A program made the translations under genes and the position numbers. Under the pieces are notes generated by a model, which was given only the letters and a program-made list of their open reading frames with translations, searched no databases and was not told the origin of the DNA. Positions 49,705 through 57,677 of a stretch of 64,000 nt of DNA are shown in pieces. This stretch comes from Sideroxydans lithotrophicus (GTDB taxonomy: Bacteria > Pseudomonadota > Gammaproteobacteria > Burkholderiales > Gallionellaceae), in contig DYJI01000005.1 in NCBI GenBank assembly GCA_020723185.1, forward strand, positions 62,001 through 126,000, written 5' to 3'. Position 1 is the stretch's first letter; each line of letters opens with the position of its first letter.

Positions 49705-50772
49705 TCAACGTTCTTCCAGTTTGATGCGGCGCTGGCGCACGCCTTCGGCCAGCATGTCCAACACGCGCACGGTGTCGTCCCAACCTATGCAGGCATCGGT
49801 GATGGATACGCCCCTGTTCAGCGGTTTTCCGGGCTGCAGATCCTGACGGCCTTCATTCAGGTTGGATTCGATCATCACGCCACAGATGCGCTCTTCGCCG
49901 TTCGCCAGTTGCGCCGCGCAATCCTGTGCCACCTCGACCTGGCGCAGATACTCCTTGCGGCTATTGGCATGCGAGAAGTCGACCATCACGCGCGCAGGCA
50001 ATCCGGCATTGGCCAGTTCCTTGCCAGCCGCATCGACGGAGGCCGCGTCATAGTTGGGCTGCTTGCCGCCGCGCAGGATCACATGGCAATCCTCGTTACC
50101 GTTGGTGGAGAAAATGGCCGTATGACCGGCCTTGGTGACCGACAGGAAATGGTGCGGGCTGGCGGCAGCCTTGATCGCATCCACCGCGATGCGCAGATTG
50201 CCGTCGGTGCCGTTCTTGAAACCGATGGGGCAGGAGATACCCGAGGCCAGTTCGCGGTGCACCTGCGATTCGGTGGTGCGCGCGCCGATGGCACCCCAGG
50301 AGATCAGGTCGGCCGTGTACTGCGGCGTGACCACATCGAGGAACTCGGTGGCACAAGGAAGACCGAACTCGTTCAGCTCCCACAACAACTTGCGCGCCAG
50401 CCGCAGCCCTTCGTTGATCTTGAAACTGCCGTCCAGATGCGGATCGTTGATCAGGCCCTTCCAGCCCACCGTGGTGCGCGGTTTCTCGAAATACACCCGC
50501 ATCACGATCACCAGATCGGCGGCATGCCGTTTCGCCTCTTCCTTCAGTCTGGCGGCATATTCCATCGCCGCTTCGGTATCGTGGATGGAGCAGGGGCCGA
50601 CCACCACCAGCAGGCGGTCTTCCGCACCGTGCAGGATTCGGTGGATCGCGGCACGCGCGGTGTAGATGGTTTCGGCAGCGGTATCGGTGACCGGGAATTC
50701 GCGCACCAGATGGCTGGGCGGCGTGAGCTCTTTGATCTCTTTGATGCGGACGTCGTCGACGATGTGTTTCAT
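49705..50772 (-). CDS. aroG: 3-deoxy-7-phosphoheptulonate synthase (DAHP synthase), class I
   Basis: The first enzyme of the shikimate pathway joins phosphoenolpyruvate and erythrose-4-phosphate. The 355-residue protein is of the AroF/G/H type: [11 protein letters not shown] with the metal Cys, [44 protein letters not shown] and [11 protein letters not shown]. Which aromatic amino acid inhibits it cannot be told. The ATG at 50772 is chosen; a TTG at 50787 is in frame, and neither has a clear ribosome binding site. Confidence 0.93.
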   Translation of the reverse strand: MKHIVDDVRIKEIKELTPPSHLVREFPVTDTAAETIYTARAAIHRILHGAEDRLLVVVGPCSIHDTEAAMEYAARLKEEAKRHAADLVIVMRVYFEKPRTTVGWKGLINDPHLDGSFKINEGLRLARKLLWELNEFGLPCATEFLDVVTPQYTADLISWGAIGARTTESQVHRELASGISCPIGFKNGTDGNLRIAVDAIKAAASPHHFLSVTKAGHTAIFSTNGNEDCHVILRGGKQPNYDAASVDAAGKELANAGLPARVMVDFSHANSRKEYLRQVEVAQDCAAQLANGEERICGVMIESNLNEGRQDLQPGKPLNRGVSITDACIGWDDTVRVLDMLAEGVRQRRIKLEER

Positions 50773-50862
50773 GGCAATAGACTGCAAGTTGTGGCAGGAA
50801 AGGTGCGCATTATGCCTGCTCTTCGGGCATTGCGGGCAGGCGCACAGTGCAACTAATGATGA

Positions 50863-52662
50863 TTATTGGCCGCGCATGAACATCGCATCCAGCTCCGCCA
50901 ACGTTACCTGGAACCAGGTCGGACGGCCGTGGTTGCACTGGTCGGCGCGCTCAGTCTGTTCCATCTCGCGCAGGATGGCGTTCATCTCCGGCAGCGAGAG
51001 TTGCTGGTTGGCGCGCACGGCGGAATGGCAGGCGAGGGTGGCCAGCAGTTCGTTGCGACGTTCGGTCAATGCTCGGGAAGCGCCGAACTCGCGCAGTTCG
51101 TGCAGCACTTCGCGCGCGGCCGCTTCGGCATGCGATTGCTTGAGCATGGCCGGCATGGCGCGCACCGCCAGCGTGTGGGTGGAGATCGGTGCGATGTCGA
51201 AACCGAGTCTGTTCAGCGCATCCTGTTCCTCTTCCACGGTGGCGATGGCAAGCGGTTCGGCCCCGAAGGTGACGGGGATCAGCAGCGGCTGGCTGGGCAT
51301 CTGCTGCGCGTCGAATGCGGCCTTGAGCCGTTCGTACACGATACGTTCATGCGCGGCGTGCATATCCACCACAATCAGGCCTTGCTGGTTCTGGGCGAGG
51401 ATGTAGATGCCGGAGAGCTGGCCGAGGGCGTAGCCGAGCGGATGTTCTTGTGAGGATTGAGGATCGGGGATTGAGGATTGAGAAACGCGGTGAAATTCAC
51501 TGCTATCGCTTACTCGATCCTCAATCCTGGTTCCTAATGACTGACTTTGCGATTCCCAAACGCGATACGTCGCTTGTTGTTCGGCTGCGCCAAAACGCAT
51601 GGGCTGCTGCTGGATCGGTGTGAACGTTGCAGCTGACTCGCGTTGTGTAGCGACGGGTGTTCCCTCCTTGTCAGACATGGTCGCACTCAACGCGTCCTGC
51701 ACACCGTGGAACACGAACTGGTGGATGCCCTGGCTCTCGCGGAAGCGAACCTCGCTCTTGGCCGGGTGCACGTTCACGTCCACCTGTTCCGGCGGCATAT
51801 CGAGGAACAGCACGAAGGCCGGATGGCGCTGATGGTGCAGGATGTCCTGATAGGCCTGACGCACGGCGTGCATCAACACCTTGTCGCGCACGAAGCGCCC
51901 GTTGACGAAGAAGTATTGCTCGTCGCGCGTGGAGCGGGAATAGGCAGGCAGGGCGGCGATACCATACAGATGAAGGGTGCCGATCTCGCGCTCGACGTTG
52001 ACCGCGTATTGGCCGAAGGTCGTGCCGAGGATGGCAGTGATGCGCTGCGCCAGATCGTGCGCGGGCAATTGCCAGATGCTCTTGCCGTTGTGCTGCAAGG
52101 AGAACGCCACATCCGGTCGCGACAGCGCGATGCGCTTGAAGGTCTCTTCGCACCAAGCGTATTCGGTGCTCTCGCTCTTGAGGAACTTGCGCCGGGCGGG
52201 GGTGTTGAAATACAGCTCGCGCATCTCGAAGGTGGTGCCGGGGGCATGGGCGGCAGGTGCCGCTTCGCTTTGAGTGCCGTCGATCGCCTCGACCTTCCAC
52301 GCATGCCCGGCGTCCGCCGTGCGACTGGTCAGCGCGACCTGCGCCACCGCCGCCATGCTCGCCAAGGCCTCGCCGCGGAAACCCATGCTGGCCACGCGTT
52401 GCAGATCCTCCAGCGAGGCGATCTTGCTGGTGGCATGGCGCATCAGCGCCAGCGGCAGTTGCGCTTCGGCGATGCCGCAGCCGTTGTCGCGCACCACCAG
52501 ACGCTTGATGCCGCCACTTTCCAGTTGAACTGCGATCTCGGTCGCGCCTGCATCCAGGCTGTTCTCCAGTAACTCTTTCAGCGCCGAGGCAGGACGTTCG
52601 ATGACCTCGCCGGCGGCGATCTGGTTGATGAGCAGGTCGGGGAGTAACTGGATGGAAGGCAT
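50863..52662 (-). CDS. mutL: DNA mismatch repair protein MutL
   Basis: MutL links mismatch recognition by MutS to downstream nucleases. The 599-residue protein has the GHKL ATPase domain (LINQIAAGEVIERPASALKE, LVVRDNGCGI, HATSKI, GFRGEALASMAAV), a variable linker (about 340-420) and the C-terminal dimerisation domain. The endonuclease motif DQHA(X)2E(X)4E is replaced by VDMHAAHERIVYERL; whether it cuts DNA is uncertain. The linker contains a repeat element (51453-51528). The start is the ATG at 52662, which lies 6 nt after a -10 element, so the message may be leaderless. Confidence 0.95.
   Translation of the reverse strand: MPSIQLLPDLLINQIAAGEVIERPASALKELLENSLDAGATEIAVQLESGGIKRLVVRDNGCGIAEAQLPLALMRHATSKIASLEDLQRVASMGFRGEALASMAAVAQVALTSRTADAGHAWKVEAIDGTQSEAAPAAHAPGTTFEMRELYFNTPARRKFLKSESTEYAWCEETFKRIALSRPDVAFSLQHNGKSIWQLPAHDLAQRITAILGTTFGQYAVNVEREIGTLHLYGIAALPAYSRSTRDEQYFFVNGRFVRDKVLMHAVRQAYQDILHHQRHPAFVLFLDMPPEQVDVNVHPAKSEVRFRESQGIHQFVFHGVQDALSATMSDKEGTPVATQRESAATFTPIQQQPMRFGAAEQQATYRVWESQSQSLGTRIEDRVSDSSEFHRVSQSSIPDPQSSQEHPLGYALGQLSGIYILAQNQQGLIVVDMHAAHERIVYERLKAAFDAQQMPSQPLLIPVTFGAEPLAIATVEEEQDALNRLGFDIAPISTHTLAVRAMPAMLKQSHAEAAAREVLHELREFGASRALTERRNELLATLACHSAVRANQQLSLPEMNAILREMEQTERADQCNHGRPTWFQVTLAELDAMFMRGQ
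51453..51528. repeat. GGATT/AATCC repeat element, copy 2, inside mutL
   Basis: AGGATTGAGGATCG (51453-51466) is the exact reverse complement of CGATCCTCAATCCT (51515-51528), 48 nt apart. More GGATT words lie between (51467-51482). It is read in frame as a Ser/Pro/Gln/Asp-rich part of the MutL linker. Confidence 0.75.
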
Positions 52663-52668
52663 CGGCGG

Positions 52669-52674
52669 ATTATA
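52669..52674 (-). promoter_or_regulatory. -10 element at the mutL start
   Basis: On the minus strand TATAATCCGCCG runs directly into ATG. A start point 7 nt after the -10 would fall on the A of the start codon. There is no room for a Shine-Dalgarno sequence; the -35 is weak. Confidence 0.5.
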
Positions 52675-52741
52675 GCGGATAGACCATGCCAGGACCTGCT
52701 GCAGAGGGGTGCGACAATCCGCCGCGCGACAACATGTCACA

Positions 52742-52770
52742 TTCCCGCCGTCTGCTTCGCTTCCTACAAT
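52742..52770 (+). promoter_or_regulatory. Possible promoter of the TonB/metal operon
   Basis: TTCCCG (52742-52747), 17 bp, TACAAT (52765-52770), then CCGCCCC. Just upstream the heptamer GCGACAA occurs twice, at 52711-52717 and 52726-52732, 15 bp apart, which could be a regulator site. No convincing Fur box was seen. Confidence 0.4.
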
Positions 52771-52809
52771 CCGCCCCGGTTTTCATCAGGGACATTCAGG
52801 GAGAAAGCA

Positions 52810-55089
52810 GTGAAGATACGCAGCAAACAGATCGCAGCCTGTGTGGCATGGGCACTTGTCGCACCGCAGGCATCCTGGGCCGAGATCGGCGCATTGCCGG
52901 AGGTGACCGTCTCCTCCACCACCATCGACGACCGCTTCGATTCCAAGCGCGGGGAACCATCCAATGTGAACATCATCAGCGGCAAGAGTGTGGATGAGCA
53001 ACACGGGACGAACATCGTCGAGGTATTGGAGTCGATACCCGGCGTGACAGCCGAGGTACAGAGCGGCGATTCGGTGAAGATCATGCTGCGTGGTGTGGAA
53101 GCACAACGTTACATGGGCGAGAAGCCGGGGGTGGCCATAGTGATCGACGGCGTGCCGGTACAGGAACGTACGGGGCGCGTGAACATCGACCTCGATAACA
53201 TAGAGTCGATCAAGGTCATCAAGGGTGGCGCTTCCTACCTGTTCGGCGAGGATGCGCTGTCCGGTGCTGTGATCATCACCACCAAGCGTGGTGCCAAGAT
53301 GGCCGGGGTGACCGTGGCAGCCGAAAAGGGCAGCTTCGACTACTACAAAGGCCTGCTGCGCGCAGGCTTTGCAGAAGGCAAGTGGGTCGGACATATCCAG
53401 AAGACCAAGATGCAATCTTCCGGCTATCACGACCAGGGCGACTATGGTCGTGACTATTGGGATGGGAAATTGCAGTACATGCTGGACGAGACCAGCGACC
53501 TGACCTTCGGTTTTGAACATGCCAAGCGCAACAAGGATAGCCACGGCACGGTGACCGGAGTGACCAATGCCTGGATCGATCCGCGCAGCGTCAGTGGAGG
53601 CAAGGACTATGCACGTAAATATGATGTGACGCTGGACAAAGTGAATCTGTCGTATGCCAAGGACATGGATGGCGGCAGCAATCTTCTGGTGAACACCTAT
53701 CTGTTCAAGGATCACACCTACGGCTGGCAGAACCCGAACGGTTTCCTGCGCGATGCCGCTGGGAACTTCCTGTATGGAACGGCCACTGCCAGCGACATGA
53801 AGCTTTTCAATGATGCCTACGTGAGTGGACGCGATACCCGGCAATCGCAGAGCGGGGCCAAGGCTGAATGGCGCAAAGGTGGTGAAGCAGTCGCACTCAT
53901 GGGCGGTCTGGATCTGCAACGTTTCGAAGACGTCACGCTGACCAGGAACCTGGTCAACTACACCTCGCGCAACACGGCAGTCGGGGTCGCCAACCCGCTC
54001 AATCTGGTCGGCGCCATCACCGAGGACAGTGTGTCAACTTCCGACACGCGCGCACTGTATGGCGAACTCAAATGGCAACCGAGCGCCCCGGTGACCGTCA
54101 CTTTCAACGCGCGTTATGACAGTATCGCTTCCGGTTTCGTCAGCAATATCCCGCTGACGGCCACGCAGATCAGCCAAGGACGGGTGACCACCGGCGACAA
54201 GACGTTCAACGTCTGGTCTGAGCGTATAGGCATGAATTACGCGTTCTCGGAAGAACGCGAGCTGTATACCAATCTCTCTACCGGATTCCGCGTACCCACC
54301 GTGTCGCAGCTCTATGGCGGCACCATCACACCCACCGGGACGGTCGCCCCCAATCCGAACCTGCAACCTGAGAAATCCTACAACGCCGAGATCGGCCTGC
54401 GCAGCAAGACCGAGATGATGGGTATCCCGCTGGATACGGATGTGGCGATCTTCCAGGTCGACCGCAAGGATTTCATCCTCAATACCGGCGGCCAGTATCA
54501 GTCGACGCCGGGCGCGACACTGACCAATGCGCTGGAGCAGTACCAGAACATCGGCGGCGTGCGGAACCGCGGACTGGAGGCCGGCATCAAGACCGATAGC
54601 CGCGAAGCATGGTCCGGCGATCTGGCGTATACCTACCTGAACGCCATCTTCACGCGCAACGACACTTACTGGATGTCCATGGGTGTACGCGGCTCATTAC
54701 CTTCGGTGCTGTACAACAACACCGGCAACGTGGTGCCGCGCACGCCCAGGCACAAGCTGAACCTGACTTCGCGCTATCGGCCGATGGACGGCTGGACCTT
54801 CACCGGCGAAATGAATGCGCAGTCCGGCATCTATGCGGACGAGGTGAACATCGTCTGGGTCGGCGGACGCACCACCTACAACCTGATGGTGAACTATGAG
54901 TTCAAGAGGGACGGCAAGATGAAGTGGTCCGCCTTCGCCCGTATCGACAACCTGTTCGACCGTTATTACTACTCCACCATACGCGGCGGCTCGGACGGCG
55001 ACGGCAACGGCGTGTACAACGCCGAAGACATGTCCATCACCGTCAATCCCGGCCGCGTGTGGACGGTCGGCGCATCGTTGAGCTTTTAA
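52810..55089 (+). CDS. TonB-dependent outer membrane receptor 1
   Basis: A 759-residue receptor: signal peptide ending QASWA, a TonB-box-like LPEVTVSST, plug domain (about 45-150, with VEVLESIPGVTAEVQ, IMLRGVEAQRY, VIDGVPVQERTGR, IKVIKGGASYLFGEDALSG and the following AVIITTK) and a 22-strand barrel ending in the aromatic VWTVGASLSF. It takes a ligand across the outer membrane using TonB energy. GTG start behind GGGAGAAA. It heads an operon that carries its own TonB, ExbB and ExbD. The ligand is not readable from the sequence; copper or another metal is inferred from the neighbours. Confidence 0.92.
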   Translation: MKIRSKQIAACVAWALVAPQASWAEIGALPEVTVSSTTIDDRFDSKRGEPSNVNIISGKSVDEQHGTNIVEVLESIPGVTAEVQSGDSVKIMLRGVEAQRYMGEKPGVAIVIDGVPVQERTGRVNIDLDNIESIKVIKGGASYLFGEDALSGAVIITTKRGAKMAGVTVAAEKGSFDYYKGLLRAGFAEGKWVGHIQKTKMQSSGYHDQGDYGRDYWDGKLQYMLDETSDLTFGFEHAKRNKDSHGTVTGVTNAWIDPRSVSGGKDYARKYDVTLDKVNLSYAKDMDGGSNLLVNTYLFKDHTYGWQNPNGFLRDAAGNFLYGTATASDMKLFNDAYVSGRDTRQSQSGAKAEWRKGGEAVALMGGLDLQRFEDVTLTRNLVNYTSRNTAVGVANPLNLVGAITEDSVSTSDTRALYGELKWQPSAPVTVTFNARYDSIASGFVSNIPLTATQISQGRVTTGDKTFNVWSERIGMNYAFSEERELYTNLSTGFRVPTVSQLYGGTITPTGTVAPNPNLQPEKSYNAEIGLRSKTEMMGIPLDTDVAIFQVDRKDFILNTGGQYQSTPGATLTNALEQYQNIGGVRNRGLEAGIKTDSREAWSGDLAYTYLNAIFTRNDTYWMSMGVRGSLPSVLYNNTGNVVPRTPRHKLNLTSRYRPMDGWTFTGEMNAQSGIYADEVNIVWVGGRTTYNLMVNYEFKRDGKMKWSAFARIDNLFDRYYYSTIRGGSDGDGNGVYNAEDMSITVNPGRVWTVGASLSF

Positions 55090-55097
55090 GGATGGCC

Positions 55098-55973
55098 ATG
55101 AAAATCCTCTATTCCATATGTCTGCTCGCGGCGTGCGCCGGGACAGCCGTTGCCGCAGAAGTGCAACACGACCACGGTGCCATGATGCATAGCCAGTCAA
55201 AGCTCTGGACGCAACTGCCGCTGCTCAAGCCGCGCATGAAAGGGCAGGACATAGCATCGCGCAGCGTCAGCATCCTGCCGCAGAACATCGCGGCGGCGGC
55301 GATCGAAGCCTGGTCCAACGATCTGCATGATGCCAACGGACATCGTCAGTTATCCATGGAGATGGGCGGCGCGCCGCTGGACAAACCCGCCACGGGCGGT
55401 TTCCAGATGCTGACCGCGCGTGAAGTGCAGGGCGATACAGTGCGCGTCGCATCCACCGTGCATTATTTCGGCGAACGCGGCGGCAAGAATCCGACCGCCA
55501 TGTTCGACCAGGTCAAGCACGAGCTGGAGATCGTGCCGCAGCCTTATCCGCGCGAACATTCCCGCTACCGCGCCAATGAGGACTGGCAGTTCGCCGTGCG
55601 TTTCAAAGGCCAACCGCTGGCAGGCCATAAGGTCGTGCTGGAGACATCGAACGGCAGCCGCGCCGAATTCATGACGGATGCGGCAGGCGTAGCGAACGTA
55701 CATGTGCCGGACGATTTCAACACTGAAACAGTGCAAAGCAAGGCGGGGAGCCATGGCATGCGACGCGGCGCCGATTTCGTGCTGGCCGTGTCGCATGCCG
55801 ATGGCGGCCAGCAATACTTGACCGCCTTCAACAGCAGCTACGGCGAAGATGCCTACAGCAACCGCAGCCTGACCATGGGGCTGGGCTTCATGCTGCTCGG
55901 CATGCTGGGCGCCGCACCGTTGCTGCGCAAGCGCCAGGCTGCCGCCAAGAATGAGGAGCCAAGCAATGCTTAA
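55098..55973 (+). CDS. Periplasmic DUF4198-like protein with C-terminal membrane anchor
   Basis: A 291-residue protein with a signal peptide (ILYSICLLAACAGTAVAA), a His/Met-containing mature start (VQHDHGAMMHSQ) and a beta-rich domain with HELEIVPQPYPR, FKGQPLAGHKVVLETSNGSR and FMTDAAGVANVHVPDDF, as in DUF4198 proteins of metal-uptake loci. One hydrophobic segment near the C-terminus (MGLGFMLLGMLGAAPLL) followed by Arg/Lys anchors it. It sits 8 nt behind receptor 1 (AAGGA before the ATG at 55098; ATG at 55092 also possible) and overlaps the next gene by 8 nt. Confidence 0.78.
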   Translation: MKILYSICLLAACAGTAVAAEVQHDHGAMMHSQSKLWTQLPLLKPRMKGQDIASRSVSILPQNIAAAAIEAWSNDLHDANGHRQLSMEMGGAPLDKPATGGFQMLTAREVQGDTVRVASTVHYFGERGGKNPTAMFDQVKHELEIVPQPYPREHSRYRANEDWQFAVRFKGQPLAGHKVVLETSNGSRAEFMTDAAGVANVHVPDDFNTETVQSKAGSHGMRRGADFVLAVSHADGGQQYLTAFNSSYGEDAYSNRSLTMGLGFMLLGMLGAAPLLRKRQAAAKNEEPSNA

Positions 55974-57015
55974 GAATCTATTCCCCAGGCTGGCGCGTTT
56001 CCGCTTCACCGTGCAGATCATCATGCTGTTCGTCACCGTGTACGGCGGCGCATTGCTCGGCAGTTACACCGTGGATCGCATCTCCAAAGCATTGCCGTCG
56101 CTCTCTTGCGCCTACGACAAGATGACCGGCGACCACTGCATCCTCATCGTCAACCAGCACCAGTTGCACCACCGCGCCGGTGCCGCGCTGGCCAAGGCGG
56201 GCGATGTCGCGCTGAACGTGTTCATCCCCACGTTGATGTCGGTAGGCGTGTTCTTCCTGTTCTTTTTCTTTTTGAACAAGGCGTTCTGCGGCTGGGTCTG
56301 TCCGCTGGGCACGGTGCAGGAATTGCTCTACAAGATCGGTCGCCGCATCGGCCGTCCGCTCAATCGTTTCAAGCAGGAGAACGTCGGCAAAGTACGTCCG
56401 GTCAAGTGGTTCATGTTGCTGGTGCTGGTGCTGGGTCTGCCGACACTGGCGGGCATGGGCACCGTCGCCAACGAACTGGGCGACCCGTTCTGCCAGGTCT
56501 GTCCCTCGCGCATCGCCACCACCTTGTTGACCGCCGATACCGAACAGCTCGCCGTGCGCACCGGCACGGGCATCAACTTCTTCCTCGGCGCGCTGGGCAA
56601 TGCCCTGTTCGGCTTCATCATCATAGCCGCACTGGCGGTGCGTCAGCCGTTCTGCCGCATCTGCCCGCTGCTGTCGTGGAACGCGCTGTTCCAGAAACTG
56701 TCACCGATGCGTTTGGTTAAAAAGGACGCGCATGACAAATGCGCCAAGTGCGGCGTGTGCGAAAAAGCCTGCCCGATGGACATCCACGAGATCGGTACCT
56801 CGTTCGGCAGCAAAGCCTTCCACGAAGACTGCACGCTGTGCGGACGCTGCGCGGAATATTGTCCGGACGACGATGTGATCCAGCTCAAGTTCTTCGGCTT
56901 CAAACTGTTCGGCTCCTCGCGCGACTATTACAAGGCGCGCGTGAAGTTCGAAACGCCGGAAGGCCAACCGAAGAAACGCGTGATCCCCATCCTGCGCGCC
57001 AAAGAAAATGCATGA
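55966..57015 (+). CDS. NapH/CcoG-like membrane polyferredoxin
   Basis: A 349-residue inner-membrane iron-sulfur protein. About four to five membrane segments surround two CX3CP motifs (FCGWVCPLG, and FCRICPL with FCQVCPS before it), followed by a cytoplasmic 2[4Fe-4S] ferredoxin domain (CAKCGVCEKACPM and CTLCGRCAEYCPDD). NapH, NosR and CcoG share this build and pass electrons across or to the periplasmic side; CcoG reduces Cu(II) to Cu(I). Here it stands between a periplasmic metal-type protein and a DsbD-like protein, so a metal reductase role is a reasonable inference. AGGAG lies 7 nt before the ATG at 55966. Confidence 0.85.
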   Translation: MLKNLFPRLARFRFTVQIIMLFVTVYGGALLGSYTVDRISKALPSLSCAYDKMTGDHCILIVNQHQLHHRAGAALAKAGDVALNVFIPTLMSVGVFFLFFFFLNKAFCGWVCPLGTVQELLYKIGRRIGRPLNRFKQENVGKVRPVKWFMLLVLVLGLPTLAGMGTVANELGDPFCQVCPSRIATTLLTADTEQLAVRTGTGINFFLGALGNALFGFIIIAALAVRQPFCRICPLLSWNALFQKLSPMRLVKKDAHDKCAKCGVCEKACPMDIHEIGTSFGSKAFHEDCTLCGRCAEYCPDDDVIQLKFFGFKLFGSSRDYYKARVKFETPEGQPKKRVIPILRAKENA

Positions 57016-57655
57016 GTGGCAACTGTCGCAGCAGACCACGCTGTTCACCGTGTGGCTGCTCGGTGCCTCGCTGGGCCTGACCGCCTGCACCGCCACCTGC
57101 CTGCCGTTCATGGGTACCTGGATATTGGGACGCGGCGGCAGTCAGATGCAGGCGCTGCGCGATACCAGCCTGTTCGTCAGCGGCCGCATCCTGGCTTACA
57201 CGATGCTGGGGGCGCTGGCGGCAGCGGCGGGCAGTTGGCTGTCGCAGGCGATGAAAGGTGGTAGCGGCAATCTGTTCATCGGCGCCGCGTCCATCGCCGC
57301 CGGGCTGTGGCTGTTGCGCACCGGCAAGACGCATGCGCCGTGCGGGGTGTCCAAGCGGGTGGGCAGTACACCGCCTTTGTTGCTCGGCTTCTCGCTCAGC
57401 CTTACGCCGTGCGCACCACTGGCATCCTTGCTCGCCGTGTGTGCGGCGGCAGGCAGCGTGCAACTGGGCATGGCCAACGGCGTGATGTTCGGATTGGGTG
57501 CGGCGCTGACACCGCTGCTGATACTATTGCCGCTGATCAGCCTGCTGGGCAAACAGTTGCGCGAGAACCGCGACTGGCTGACGCGCTGGATACGCTGGGG
57601 CGCGGCGGCGGTGCTGATCGTGCTGGGATTGCGCCGCATCCTTCTCTTCCTTTGA
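57008..57655 (+). CDS. DsbD/UreH-like six-helix membrane protein
   Basis: A 215-residue protein with about six hydrophobic segments of the cytochrome c biogenesis/DsbD transmembrane (UreH_2) family, often named sulfite exporter TauE/SafE family. Conserved Cys lie in TACTATCLPFMGTW near residue 28 and in LTPCAPLASLLAVC near 140, the positions used by DsbD/CcdA for redox transfer. Homologues sit next to ccoG and Cu-ATPase genes in cbb3 oxidase clusters. It overlaps the polyferredoxin gene by 8 nt. Thiol or metal transfer across the membrane is the likely job. Confidence 0.8.
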   Translation: MHEWQLSQQTTLFTVWLLGASLGLTACTATCLPFMGTWILGRGGSQMQALRDTSLFVSGRILAYTMLGALAAAAGSWLSQAMKGGSGNLFIGAASIAAGLWLLRTGKTHAPCGVSKRVGSTPPLLLGFSLSLTPCAPLASLLAVCAAAGSVQLGMANGVMFGLGAALTPLLILLPLISLLGKQLRENRDWLTRWIRWGAAAVLIVLGLRRILLFL

Positions 57656-57677
57656 ACCGATCGAACAAGTCTGCCTG

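Noticed and set aside
52663-52809. Fur box before TonB-dependent receptor 1
   Set aside because: No stretch close to the GATAATGATNATCATTATC palindrome is seen; the region is GC-rich.
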